NCBI GenBank assembly: GCA_026936335.1
Contig: JAPMXV010000013.1
Location: forward strand, 183,156-247,155
Reading direction: 5' to 3'
Length of the DNA stretch: 64,000 bases
Source: Mantamonas sphyraenae
Taxonomy: Eukaryota; CRuMs; Mantamonadidae
Made by a program: the position numbers and the translations under genes. The notes under the pieces are model-generated. The model was not told the origin of the DNA and searched no databases. It saw nothing but the letters and a program-made list of their open reading frames with translations. Of this stretch, positions 42,978 to 52,852 are shown one piece after another. Position 1 is the stretch's first letter; every line of letters begins with the position of its first letter.

Positions 42978-45900
42978 ATGGGCAAAGGAAACCTTGCTCT
43001 CTTTGTGGTGTCGACGTATGTCATCGCACAGTCGGCTTTGATGATGGGCCGCTTTGCGGGCGGGTTCATCTCGTGGCCTGTGGTATGTTGGCGCGGGAGG
43101 ATTTGGGGGCCGGGAGAGAGTTGCACCGTGCATACAGCGTAGCATCCGCTTGCATGCGCGGTCGTGTGTGGCAGTCCATTTAGACATGTATGCGTGTCCA
43201 GTGCATGCGGGTGGGGTCGGTCGGGTCTGTGGGGTGGAGTTTGCAGCGAGTTTGCGGAAATTCGTGGTGGGCGTTTCGATGGGACGTGGGGTTTTCGGAC
43301 CCGCGGGCTAGCATGCAGGGGTAAGGGAGTGTGGCGCACAGGAGCATTGATTAGCTGACAGAGAGTACACAAACGGTGCGCATGTTTCATGCGTGTGCAG
43401 GTGTTGGTTCCGACGTTTGTGGCCATTGTGGTTTTCAACTGTGGGGTGTTTGGGAAGTACCTTTCGTCATGCAACGACAGCTCGGATTGCGACTCCACGG
43501 ACGGAGGGTATTTCATGGGCTGTTTTGTGCCAGGAACGTTGATCACTGTGTTTTTCATCATCCTGGCAGCGCGCATGGGCACGGAGGACTCGTTGCATGG
43601 TCTGCGCAGCATCGACGACATGAGCAGCAGCTGCTGCGCATACATGCGAGTGAACAGTACGGTGATCATGGGAATCTCATCGAGCTCGGCCACGCGGTAT
43701 GCAACGTTCAACGTGAGCAAATCGGTGGACGTGAGCGTGGAAGGCACTGTGATGGCAGGGGACTTTCGCTATGTGGGGCTGCGGCGTGCAGCAAGGACGT
43801 CATTCTCTACGTCGTCATCCAGCTCATCGGTTGCATGGACGGGCAGCTCGGGCGTGGACTACACCAAGGTGAAAAACAAGTTCAGGGTGGATGCCGCGTG
43901 TCTGACGCCTGGCACGTACTTTGTGCCCGTGCGTACGGACGACTCGGATTCGCGCATCAACATCACCGTGTCCGAGACGGGCAAGTGTTCGTCCGAAAGC
44001 ACAGCGCAGGGCTCTGGATTCACGGTTCTGGACGACGGGTCGATCAGGCTGCAGTATCGGGGCGTGTATGCACAGAGAGTGGCGACAGTGTCGCAGTACA
44101 CCATGCTGTATGTGGAAGTGGAAACCTTGACGGGCACGTCGACGCGTCTGCTGCTGCATCGCAACTATGCGCCGACGTACAACCGGTTCACTTACCTAGG
44201 ACACACCTACGGCTCGCGAAGCGTGATTGCCATGTGTGTGGACGCCGGAACGTGGTACATGGGTGTGGAAGGACGTGTGTCGTCATCTGTCGAGTCGTCG
44301 CTGACGAGAGTGCGCATCCACACCGTGTATGCGTCACCAAACACCTGCGTGCCCGGATTGGACGTTCCGCTACTGCCCACAACGGGCGGCAACGTGTATG
44401 TGGGCACACCGTACACCTATACGGGTGGCGTGTCGACGTCGAGTGCAGAGACAAGCAGCGCTACCGAGCTGCATCTCGTGGAGGGACAGGTTTACCGATT
44501 CCGCGTGCCGTCGCTGCTGGGCGACCAGCCCGTGCGTCTGTTCAGCAAGGACGTGGGCCAAACTGTCAACGTGACGGGCGACGTGGTGACCCAAGGCGTG
44601 CAGTTTTCATACCCGACGACGTGGCCGTTCTCGCCGCGCTCGGCCAACCGCGAAGACTTTTTCCAGTACATGCCGCATCCGTCGGACGTGGGAGCCAAGT
44701 ATGCGATTGGCACGACAGTTCCTGGTCTGCGAGTGCGCGTTGTTTCTGCAGCAAGCACACCTGCAGTGCAGTACGGCGGGACGGTGCAGTTCCAAATGCC
44801 TGCTTCGTCATCGACTCTGGGTCGGGGCCTGGCGTACATGGATCTGGACAGTCCGCGATCGGTGCGTGTGACGCTGACGCCTGTGGCGACATCTACGTTT
44901 GGCGCTCGTCTGGGCGTAGCGTCGGGCCTGTTCCGGGAATCGGCCTACTTTCAGTACTCGACGCGCTCGTCGTCCACAAGCCAGCTGAATGCGTATTTGT
45001 GTCTACGTGCAGGGCGTCACTGGTTCAGCGCACTGCCGTACACCAGTCAGACATCTTCAGAGACGGTAGAGCTTTCAGTGCAGCCATACGGGGCGTTGTG
45101 CAACAGCTACCTGAACCCTGTGGATCCAAATGCGGTGAGCACATCGTCGTCGAGTCTGTCCAACAGGTGGTGTCCCAGCTGTCTGCCTACGAATGCCGAT
45201 GAGGTGGTGCCTCGTGAGCACCTGTTCATCCCGCTGTACATCTACTTGTGCTGGATGTGCCTGTTCCTGGTTGTGCTCAACAGCGAAATTGCGTCGCCGG
45301 GCAACTCCATTTCCAAGGTGGAACTTGCGTTTTCATTGCGCATGTCTTTCCAACTGGAGATGTTGCTTGTGCTTGTGTTTGCGCAGCTGTTGCTGTTCAA
45401 CGCGTCGGCTGTTCAAGCCACGTCCATTCCCGCGTGGCTTGTGTCGCTTCCGATAACCATCATGTTTCTGCTGCTGACACGCTACTTTGGGCGTGTGCGC
45501 TCAGACGCAAAGTCTGTGCCTGTGGCGGGCTCGGCCAATCGGTCCTTGAACCTGAACTCAAACCACTTGTTGATCTGGGTGCACCTGCTTGCTTTTGTGG
45601 TGCTTCTTCCGCTGTCGATGGCCGGCCTTGTGTCACCTGCGCTTGCTGCTCTGCCTATCCTTCTCTTGGGGGTGTTTATGCTCCTGCTTGCGTGCTTGAA
45701 CCAGGTCCGCGGCGTGGATCTGCCACAAACGATGTTTGAGTTTTACAAAGCGCAGTTGCGTCAGGTGGACTACTTGCCGTCGGACGAGAGGGACCGCGAT
45801 GCTAACGCGCAGTTTATGAGCGATGAAGAGGAGGAGGGCGCGGGCGCGGGCGAGAGCGAGGACGGAGGGCGACCGAAGCCGACGTTTCCGTTTGAGCAGC

Positions 45901-47495
45901 ACGAGTCGATCCGGCGCACCATTCTGCAGCTGGGCTCCTACGTGTTTCTGATGATGGCATGGGTGATTCTGGCAGCAGGAGTTGCGTATGTGGGTCTGAC
46001 GTCTGTGGCGGAGCCTGTGATGGGAGGGATTGTGGCCGCGCCTTGGTTTCTGCTGTTTGTGGCGACGCCCGTGTTTTCGTACTTTGTGTGCAAGGCGATC
46101 CACCGTGCGGTGTTTACGCGTGTGACGGGCTCGAATATCACGTACAACGGAATGTCGGACAACTGGAAGGTGGCGGTGGTGCTGATGGGCATGTGCGTGA
46201 TGGCGTGCGGGCTTGCGATTGCGGGCATGATTGCCGATTCAGAGTATGTGTACGGAGGGTCAGACTACATTGCGCCTGCGTACGTGATCTCGGGATTGGG
46301 TGTGCTGTCGTTGCTGTCGATGCTGTTTGTTGTGGACGAGCAGTCGCTGCAGGACCCGCGCACGGGGTTCCTCATTCGCCTGTATGGAGGTTGCGTGGTG
46401 CTGTTTACAGCACAGGTGGTCCTGTTCAATCTCTGGTGGAACTACATGGTGGGCCCGCTGGTGGTGTTTGTGCCGATGTATTTGGTGGGTGTGGGCGAGA
46501 TGGTTGTGGCAGTGCGCATGCTGGGCTTCTACGACGCCAAGGGCTACCGTCCGAAGAAGGCGATGACGGTGTACCCGCTGGTGGTGGTTCTTCTGGTGAG
46601 TGGTGTGTGCCAAGTGGTATTCTTTGTGATGCTCGGCTACGTGATTTCGGGAGACCCGTCTCTGCGTAGCGTGCTGGCTGTGCCTGTGCTTGTGTTTGCG
46701 CTCTCGTGGATGGCGTTGGTGGGCCTGTGGAACTATCGGTACGACTGGGCGCCAGACAGTGTGTTTCCGGCGCGTGTGGAGGACAAGAACAAGGTGGTGG
46801 AGGTTGCTCCCAGTGGAAACGGAGACATTGTGCTGACGGCTCTGGACGAAACCGGTCGAGCCATCCCCATGGCGATGAGTGAAGAGGGCGGCGCCGGAGT
46901 GGGTGGCCAGGGAGTGGCACGGCACAGTGCGTTCTTCTCCATCAACGGGCCGTCGTCGTCGGCGTCGCCGTCGCAGTACAGCAGCGGCGTGCAGCAGCAC
47001 AAGGGAGGGAGTGAGGCGCCGCCAAGCTTTGAAAGTGTAGTGAGCATGCAGATGTTGGCGGAGCAGAAGCAGGAGGCAGGCGGGTCATCGTCGTCGTCGT
47101 CGTCATCGGCAGCTTCGCCGTCGGGAGCAGACATGAAGCGTCTGTTTGAGGCGCAGTCGCTGGCGGTGCAGGATGGAGAGGGGCGGCGACGAAGCAGTAG
47201 CACGAGTGGGCGAGGTCACGGGGCAGATGAGACACCGATGATGTCGCGAAGGCAGTATGTTGGGCGGCTGGGCACGGTCGAGTCGCTGTGCTCTGCGTCG
47301 ACGTTCAAGTTTCTGGAGAGGGAGGTGGAGAAGCTGAACGATGCTTACTTGGGCAACCATGGCGCGCATCCAAAGATGACTCAGCGGCAGTTTAACGCGT
47401 TGGTGGAGCTGACGATTGCGGCCGGCGATCCCGAGTTCCGTGACACGCTGAAGTTGATTGTGTCGCACTTTGACAGGGTGGACAACTTCATTTAA
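42978..47495 (+). CDS. Large polytopic membrane protein with extracellular beta-rich region, unassigned
   Basis: Exons 42978-43082 and 43401-47495 give 1,399 residues. Exon 1 is a hydrophobic leader (MGKGNLALFVVSTYVIAQSA) ending SWPV; the intron has gtatgt and tgtgcag. A second and third hydrophobic segment lie within residues ~36-96 (VLVPTFVAIVVFNCGVFGKY; GTLITVFFIILAARMG). Residues ~100-640 are Ser/Thr-rich and beta-rich with repeated R-F-R/Y-F type strands and Cys pairs, probably luminal or extracellular. Residues ~645-1146 contain about 12-13 further membrane spans. A cytosolic Ser-rich tail ends in a short helical domain (FKFLEREVEKLNDAY ... MTQRQFNALVEL). It resembles a receptor or transporter, but I know no family with this plan. 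Confidence 0.75.
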
Positions 47496-47558
47496 GGAGG
47501 CGACGAAATGTAGAGTAGCACCTCTTGCTTGTGTTTGTTTGAATGTTTGGATTTGCCG

Positions 47559-48626
47559 TCATGGCGCCAGCCAGGAGGCGATGCGCCACAGGATCTCGAC
47601 TGGGAGACGGTGCCACAGACTGTCTTGCTGGTCGTCACGAGAGCGAAGGGCGTTGATCATGACCATGGTCCAGACTTCTTGCCAGAAGGGTTGGTCGGCG
47701 TAGAGGGCGTGGTTCTGCGGGGACCAGGAGCAAAGCACCCAGGGAGCCGCAAGGAGCCTCAAACAGGTGTTGAGGTCGACCCAGAGCTCGTCGCGACCAA
47801 AGGCACACATGAGCTCACGTTGATTGTACATGCAAGCACCCATATAGCGTGGAGAGGCGTCGGGAAAGTCGTAGATAGTGCTGCGGCCGGTGTGGAGATT
47901 GACGACTTCGCCACCGCCAAGGACACCTTTCGAGGCAATCCATCCGCCAAAGCGGACGAGGTGGTCGCCAAAACAGGCTGCTGCACCGCCGTAAACGCGC
48001 TCGCGGCCCGGTCTGCGGACGAGAGGCTTGAATTCGAGGGTGTCGCGCTGGAGCAGAAGGATGTCGTCGTTGCGGTCCTCGTCGACGCCGTCATAGCCGC
48101 CGTAGAGGACAAAGTCGTCGTGCCAGGGCAGGAGAAGGTGGTAGGCGCGGACGACGGGGTCCTTTTGTGGGACGGTGGTGACCGTGAGGGAGGTGGGCCC
48201 TGTGCGAGTGAGGAGGAGGAGAGTGGACTGGATTGACAGGGATGAGGCAACACCGCCATGAATAAGAATACTTTGGGGATTGTAGGCGCAACTGGCGGAG
48301 TTTTGCGTGGGATGGACGTCGTTGTCGAGCTGAAGATCGAGGTCGAGCGGGCGAAGATCAATGAGCTCCTGGAACTGTTGGAATTGCCAAGCAAGGAGTT
48401 GGAGGGAAGAGCCAAACGAGCCACCAATGACAAGGATCCAGTCCTGGATGACGGTTACGATGGGCGCGACGAGATCTGGAGTCTGTTCGACAGCGAGGAG
48501 GTTGCCGCTTTCGATATGTAGGACAAGGAGGTCCTGGCGTGCTCCACCCGCGACGACCCGCGACGTCAAAGTCGAGAAGGGCGCCAGACATGTCAGAGGC
48601 GCCCATGGCGTCGAGAGGTTCGCCAT
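47559..48626 (-). CDS. Kelch-repeat protein
   Basis: 355 residues from ATG at 48626. Repeated beta-propeller blades are visible (WILVIGGSFGSSLQLL, SILIHGGVASSL, FVLYGGYDGVDEDRNDDILL, HLVRFGGWIASKGVL), with the Gly-Gly pair and the later aromatic residues of kelch motifs. The C-terminus (LWHRLPVEILWRIASWLAP) looks like an F-box-type helix pair placed at the C-terminal end. The N-terminus is uncertain: another frame from ATG 48639 (MQALDGEPLDAMGAS) looks protein-like and meets this frame near a duplicated gtcgcggg at ~48555-48575, so a micro-intron or frameshift is possible. Likely a substrate adaptor or scaffold. Faces SmpB divergently, starts 60 bp apart. Confidence 0.72.
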   Translation of the reverse strand: MANLSTPWAPLTCLAPFSTLTSRVVAGGARQDLLVLHIESGNLLAVEQTPDLVAPIVTVIQDWILVIGGSFGSSLQLLAWQFQQFQELIDLRPLDLDLQLDNDVHPTQNSASCAYNPQSILIHGGVASSLSIQSTLLLLTRTGPTSLTVTTVPQKDPVVRAYHLLLPWHDDFVLYGGYDGVDEDRNDDILLLQRDTLEFKPLVRRPGRERVYGGAAACFGDHLVRFGGWIASKGVLGGGEVVNLHTGRSTIYDFPDASPRYMGACMYNQRELMCAFGRDELWVDLNTCLRLLAAPWVLCSWSPQNHALYADQPFWQEVWTMVMINALRSRDDQQDSLWHRLPVEILWRIASWLAP

Positions 48627-48686
48627 CGAGGGCCTGCATTGGGTGCGCGAGCGAGGGCAAGAGAAGCGAGGAGAAGACGGGCGGCG

Positions 48687-49178
48687 ATGTCGATGCGTAG
48701 GACGACGCTGCGGTCAACTGTGGGATGGATTATTGGACGGGCAGGGCACACGGTTGCAACGAATCGACGGGCGCGGTTTGACTATGAACTGCAGGGCTCT
48801 GAGCTGGAGGCCGGCCTTGTGCTACAGACGAGCGAGGTAAAGGCGCTTCGAGCAGGGCACTGTGACATTGCAGCGGCACATGTGGGCCACCGCAAGGGAG
48901 AATTGTATCTATACAACGCACACATTCCGTGCAATGACCCTCGGTACGGGGTACACGAGGCGCACCGTGCGCGGAAACTGCTGACGTCAAAGAGGGAGCG
49001 ACTGCGGCTGATGCAGGAGTACCAGCGGAACGGAATGTCCATTGTGCCGCTTCGTGTGTACTTCAACAACCGAGGGTATGCCAAGGTGGCAGTGTCACTT
49101 GCGCGGGGGAAAAAGTCGAGGGACAAGCGGCAGGCGATCCGTGAGCGGGATCTTGCACGAGCGGCATCCTCATGGTGA
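48687..49178 (+). CDS. smpB: SmpB, SsrA (tmRNA)-binding protein, nuclear-encoded and probably organelle-targeted
   Basis: 163 residues, single exon, from ATG at 48687. In bacteria SmpB binds tmRNA and takes it to ribosomes stalled on broken mRNA, acting as the missing anticodon half. The family core is complete: NRRARFDYEL, LEAGLVLQTSEVKALRAG (Glu50-Val-Lys-Ala-Leu-Arg-Ala-Gly57), GELYLYNAHI, RARKLLTSKRE, IVPLRVYFNNRGYAKVAVSL, ARGKKSRDKRQAIRERD. The first ~27 residues are Arg/Ser/Thr-rich with no acidic residue, as in a mitochondrial presequence. The C-terminal tail after RERD is short (LARAASSW). Neighbours are eukaryotic genes on both sides, with base composition like theirs, so contamination is unlikely. 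Shares a 60-bp start-to-start region with the kelch gene. Confidence 0.93.
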   Translation: MSMRRTTLRSTVGWIIGRAGHTVATNRRARFDYELQGSELEAGLVLQTSEVKALRAGHCDIAAAHVGHRKGELYLYNAHIPCNDPRYGVHEAHRARKLLTSKRERLRLMQEYQRNGMSIVPLRVYFNNRGYAKVAVSLARGKKSRDKRQAIRERDLARAASSW

Positions 49179-49299
49179 TGTGGGATTGTAGGGGGTCTTG
49201 GAAGCAAGTAGGCTGAGGTGGGATGGGGCGGTTGGACGTGGTGGTTGGACGGGGCGGTTGGAAGGGCGACGGGTCGAGCAAGGAAAACGGAGCGTGAGG

Positions 49300-51261
49300 A
49301 TGGCGAAACATGAGCAGGCCGACTTGATGCAGGATCTGTTTGACGACGACAGCCCGCCGGTGGTGAACTTGAACGATCGGTCGTTCTCACACATGTCGGT
49401 GGAGAGCGGAGAGCGAGAGGGGGAGGCAAAGACGGGCGGGAGGCAGGGGACGTCGCTCGCTGATGAACTGCATTGGAACGACATTGGGTCGATCAACAAT
49501 ACAGCGTTGATGCGGAATATGAAGTGTACGAGGGAGTGCGGAAGAGGGATGGGAGGCGTGGATGTGATTGGCGCCAAAACGCTGACACGAAAACGGGATA
49601 TGGGGCCTGGCACAGCGGTGGACACGACACGGAGCACAGTGGGGTCGTCATACGGTGGGCAGGGAGCGGGGTGGGCACCGGCAGATGACATCCAGATGAG
49701 TCTGGTGGAGCAGGAGGTGGCGAAACAACTGCAACTTTCGACGAGGGCGAGTGGGTCAAGTCGGCCTTTGCAGCCGAAGCGGACGTTTACAAGCCTGTCA
49801 CGCCTGCATGGAGGGTCGACGGGAGTGGGAAGGCCGTCGGGAACAGTGGGACCACAACCACAACCGACGGCTCCGCAGCTGGAGGCGACGTCTACGACAC
49901 GAGTTTGGTCGGCAGCGCCTGGTCACACGGGGGCGACACGAGTGGCACAGCAGGACGCCGAAAGGCCACCGCCACCGCACAACCCGGACACTGCGGAGCC
50001 GACGGCGCCACAGCTGGACGTAGTGGCTGGGCAAACGGGGTTTGACGCAGAGGCGTTGATTGCGAGGTTGAGCAAGCCCGTGGAGGAGGTGGTGCATGCT
50101 CAGAGGCATCGAGTGGAAACTATTGCGAAACAAGATGCCGAGACTGATCTGCAGCGACAACTGGCGGCTATGCGGCGTCAATTGGGTGCTCTGGAAGGGA
50201 AACTGAACCATATTGAGCGGCACGAGCACCCAGAGGCGGAACGGCGCACGCATGAGCAGGATCATGACCGTGTGGACGCCTACGTGGATGCAGCAGTGCG
50301 GCATCACGGGGAGTTTGCTCCGCTGGACGAGGACACGCATGCGTCGCTGTACGACGAGCATCATTCGCCACAGATGTATTCGTCGATGGTGCGGAAGGGT
50401 CAGTACCAGGCTCCGTCGCAACCATACAGTGTGAGTAGCATTGGGAGCATGCCTGGACTGAGTGACGTGGAAAGGGAGAGCGGTGACGTGCGAGGAGGGA
50501 GGCGCAGGAGGGGAGGCGGAGAGAAAGAGAAGTACTCGCCGGCATCGGCCACATCAAGGAGGTCGGGGAGGTCGAGGAGGTCGGAGAGGTCGGAGAGGTC
50601 GCACCGTCCGTCGTCGGCGTCGTCGCGTGGGGCAGGAGGAAGGCGGCGTTCGGGGAGTGTGTCGTCGAGCGGATCGAGTGTATCGAGCGTGTCGAGCGTG
50701 TCGAGCAGATCCTCAGCAAGGCGTGGAAGCAGAAGGGATGGATCGGCGTTGGAAAGGACGAGGGCGACGTTGGAGAAGGAGATTGCAGCGAGGAAACGGG
50801 CGCAACGGAGGGCCAAGGAGTACAAGCGGCGAATGGAGCAGCTGGAGCAGGATGTGGCACACGCGTCGACGTTCCAGCAAAAGGCAAGCAAACTGGCAAG
50901 CAAGCTAAGCAAGTCTGAAGAGGCGCGCAAGGACCTGCAGCACAAGGTGGAGATGCTGAAGAAGCACGTGCGGAGGCTGGAAGACGAAAACCACGAGCTG
51001 CAACTGCGTGTGGAAGAGGCAGAGTCGATGCCCACGTCGGCTGTGTTTACGGTGGATGACTATCTGCACAAGCTGACGGGAGGGGCCAAGCACAGCAGCA
51101 GTACAAAGGGAGGAAGCAAGAAAAAGGGCAGTAGGCGAGGAATGTCGACGTCGACGTCGACATCGTCGACAGCGAGCAGCTCGGCAGCCAAGAAAAAGCG
51201 CACGCGAAAGCGCAGCAGCACGTCGACGACGAGTGGGGTGCGGCACATCGCGTGGCGCTGA
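49300..51261 (+). CDS. Coiled-coil protein with Ser/Arg-rich disordered regions
   Basis: 653 residues from ATG at 49300 (MAKHEQADLMQDLF). The first ~250 residues are Ser/Gly/Pro/Gln-rich. A short helix (VETIAKQDAETDLQRQLAAM) lies near the middle. A Ser/Arg repeat region with RSGRSRRSERSERSHR follows (bases ~50550-50620, repeat unit aggtcgg), and a clear coiled coil occupies the last third (LEKEIAARKRAQRRAKEYKR, LSKSEEARKDLQHKVEMLKK). The C-terminus is Lys/Ser/Thr-rich. No family recognised; centrosomal or cytoskeletal scaffolds often look like this, but that is a guess. The next gene starts only 19 bp after its stop in the same direction. Confidence 0.75.
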   Translation: MAKHEQADLMQDLFDDDSPPVVNLNDRSFSHMSVESGEREGEAKTGGRQGTSLADELHWNDIGSINNTALMRNMKCTRECGRGMGGVDVIGAKTLTRKRDMGPGTAVDTTRSTVGSSYGGQGAGWAPADDIQMSLVEQEVAKQLQLSTRASGSSRPLQPKRTFTSLSRLHGGSTGVGRPSGTVGPQPQPTAPQLEATSTTRVWSAAPGHTGATRVAQQDAERPPPPHNPDTAEPTAPQLDVVAGQTGFDAEALIARLSKPVEEVVHAQRHRVETIAKQDAETDLQRQLAAMRRQLGALEGKLNHIERHEHPEAERRTHEQDHDRVDAYVDAAVRHHGEFAPLDEDTHASLYDEHHSPQMYSSMVRKGQYQAPSQPYSVSSIGSMPGLSDVERESGDVRGGRRRRGGGEKEKYSPASATSRRSGRSRRSERSERSHRPSSASSRGAGGRRRSGSVSSSGSSVSSVSSVSSRSSARRGSRRDGSALERTRATLEKEIAARKRAQRRAKEYKRRMEQLEQDVAHASTFQQKASKLASKLSKSEEARKDLQHKVEMLKKHVRRLEDENHELQLRVEEAESMPTSAVFTVDDYLHKLTGGAKHSSSTKGGSKKKGSRRGMSTSTSTSSTASSSAAKKKRTRKRSSTSTTSGVRHIAWR

Positions 51262-51280
51262 GGGAGCCAGCGAATCGAGG

Positions 51281-52819
51281 ATGCCACGACCGCGGGCTGG
51301 AAAGAGTGCGGGATCTTCAAAGAAACTGTTGTCGGTGACGCTTTTGGAAGCGTCGCCCATTGTGTATGGCTCATTGATTGTGTGTGGCCTGCTGGGCGTG
51401 TGGGGATCGCTGCTGAACCATTTTGCGCTGGAGTCTGTGGAGGAGCATGTGTCTGCACTGCAGGATTGGGTGCCGCCGTTGCTACGTCGACCAGTACTTA
51501 CGTTTGTCGTGCCTTTTCTACCCGCAGGGGGCCATGTCATCAGCACGGCTCTGCTGTGTTGGGTTCCTCTGGCAGCGGCGTTTCTGTATGCAGAAGGCGT
51601 GGCCAGGCGGACTTCGCAGCGCTCTCCACTGCTCTATGCCTTTGTGCAAACCTGTGTGGCCATCTCGGCCGGGTTGCCGCTGTTTCTGATGCACCAGGCG
51701 GCGGACAAGCTTGCGGCAGCACAATCGCCCCGGGCGGAAACGAAGCCAGATTCAGAGGGGAACAAGGAGAGGGCAGCAGAAAGAAGTGAACCACAGGCTT
51801 CGTCGAAAACAACGCCGCTGACGCTGTCGACGGTGCACAAGCGGTCGCAGGGCGGGAACGAAGGACTGGCCAGCGCGCGACCGCGGCTCGAGCGGTCGCG
51901 GCCGACGCACCTGGATCATGGGGTGTTTCTGCGCTCAGAATCAGAGAGCAGAGTGGTACTGGAGGGATCTCAGGGGGCTGTGCATGGATCAGAATCGCCC
52001 ACGGCCACGTTTGAGGGCAGCTCCGGGATGCTTTTCGAAGTGAGCGAGTCTGTGCCTGACGACGAGGAGCCTGGACCGACCCCGCTTCGGCGGCGGTTGG
52101 ATAGCATGTACAAGTCGGAAGCGCGGCCGGGGGAATTTCAAAAACAGCTTGATGAGATGGTGAGCACGCTGAGCGAGGAGATTTCAGAGGACGTGGCGAG
52201 TGCGCCTGTGGTGCGTACGGTGACGATGCACGTGGTGCCAGCGGCGGCTGTGTTGGTGCTTCTTGTGACAATGGCAGCGGTTGCTCTGCTGCCGCGAGCG
52301 GCGGTGGGCCACGACACCGCGATGTTTACCGGGGCGCTTGCTGTGGCGGCGGCCTCGTCGCTGTATGTGGTGACCATCGAGCCTGTGGTGGCGCGTGTGA
52401 AGTCGGACTCGGAGGTGGTGAGGCTGCTTGCACAGAATCGGATCATGCTGGCGGTTCTGTATACGGTGATCGGGGCGGCGACGTCGACACTGCTTCTCGT
52501 TGCGTCGCAGCACGGGACGACGGACACGTCTGTTATAAGTGCAGTGTGGCACGATGCGTGGCACGGGTCGTCGTTGCTGACTGGCTTTTCGTTGGATCTG
52601 ATCTTTGTGGCAGTGAGTGCGCTTGCTTTCACACTGATGGACATCGTGCGGCATCGGCACACGAGCATGCACAATGGCGCAGTGGTGGCGGTGTCCCTTG
52701 CACTGCAGTGCAGCATTGTTTGGAGTCCCGTTGGCTTTGCACTGTACCTGGCGTTTCGGGAACTGGCGAAGCTGGATTTGTTTTTGCGTGGGTTGAAGCT
52801 TGCAAGTGAAGAGGAGTGA
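51281..52819 (+). CDS. Multi-pass membrane protein, unassigned
   Basis: 512 residues from ATG at 51281 (MPRPRAGKSAG), 19 bp after the preceding stop. Three N-terminal membrane spans (IVYGSLIVCGLLGVWGSLL, ISTALLCWVPLAAAFLY, FVQTCVAISAGLPLFLMH) are followed by a ~170-residue charged cytosolic region, then about six more spans (VPAAAVLVLLVTMAAVALL, MFTGALAVAAASSLYVVTI, MLAVLYTVIGAATSTLLLVA and others). I recognise no transporter signature. The tight spacing to the coiled-coil gene means its 5' UTR must overlap that gene's coding end or 3' UTR. Confidence 0.72.
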   Translation: MPRPRAGKSAGSSKKLLSVTLLEASPIVYGSLIVCGLLGVWGSLLNHFALESVEEHVSALQDWVPPLLRRPVLTFVVPFLPAGGHVISTALLCWVPLAAAFLYAEGVARRTSQRSPLLYAFVQTCVAISAGLPLFLMHQAADKLAAAQSPRAETKPDSEGNKERAAERSEPQASSKTTPLTLSTVHKRSQGGNEGLASARPRLERSRPTHLDHGVFLRSESESRVVLEGSQGAVHGSESPTATFEGSSGMLFEVSESVPDDEEPGPTPLRRRLDSMYKSEARPGEFQKQLDEMVSTLSEEISEDVASAPVVRTVTMHVVPAAAVLVLLVTMAAVALLPRAAVGHDTAMFTGALAVAAASSLYVVTIEPVVARVKSDSEVVRLLAQNRIMLAVLYTVIGAATSTLLLVASQHGTTDTSVISAVWHDAWHGSSLLTGFSLDLIFVAVSALAFTLMDIVRHRHTSMHNGAVVAVSLALQCSIVWSPVGFALYLAFRELAKLDLFLRGLKLASEEE

Positions 52820-52852
52820 ACATTGAGAACACCCACAACGATCATTCATTGG

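Noticed and set aside
48639-48686. Upstream extension of SmpB from a TTG at 48639
   Set aside because: Not an ATG; the Arg/Ala extension is unneeded and the ATG at 48687 gives a normal targeting peptide.
48687-49178. Bacterial contamination as the source of SmpB
   Set aside because: It lies in continuous sequence between eukaryotic genes, with the same composition and compact spacing, and has a presequence-like extension. Read-level proof would still be useful.
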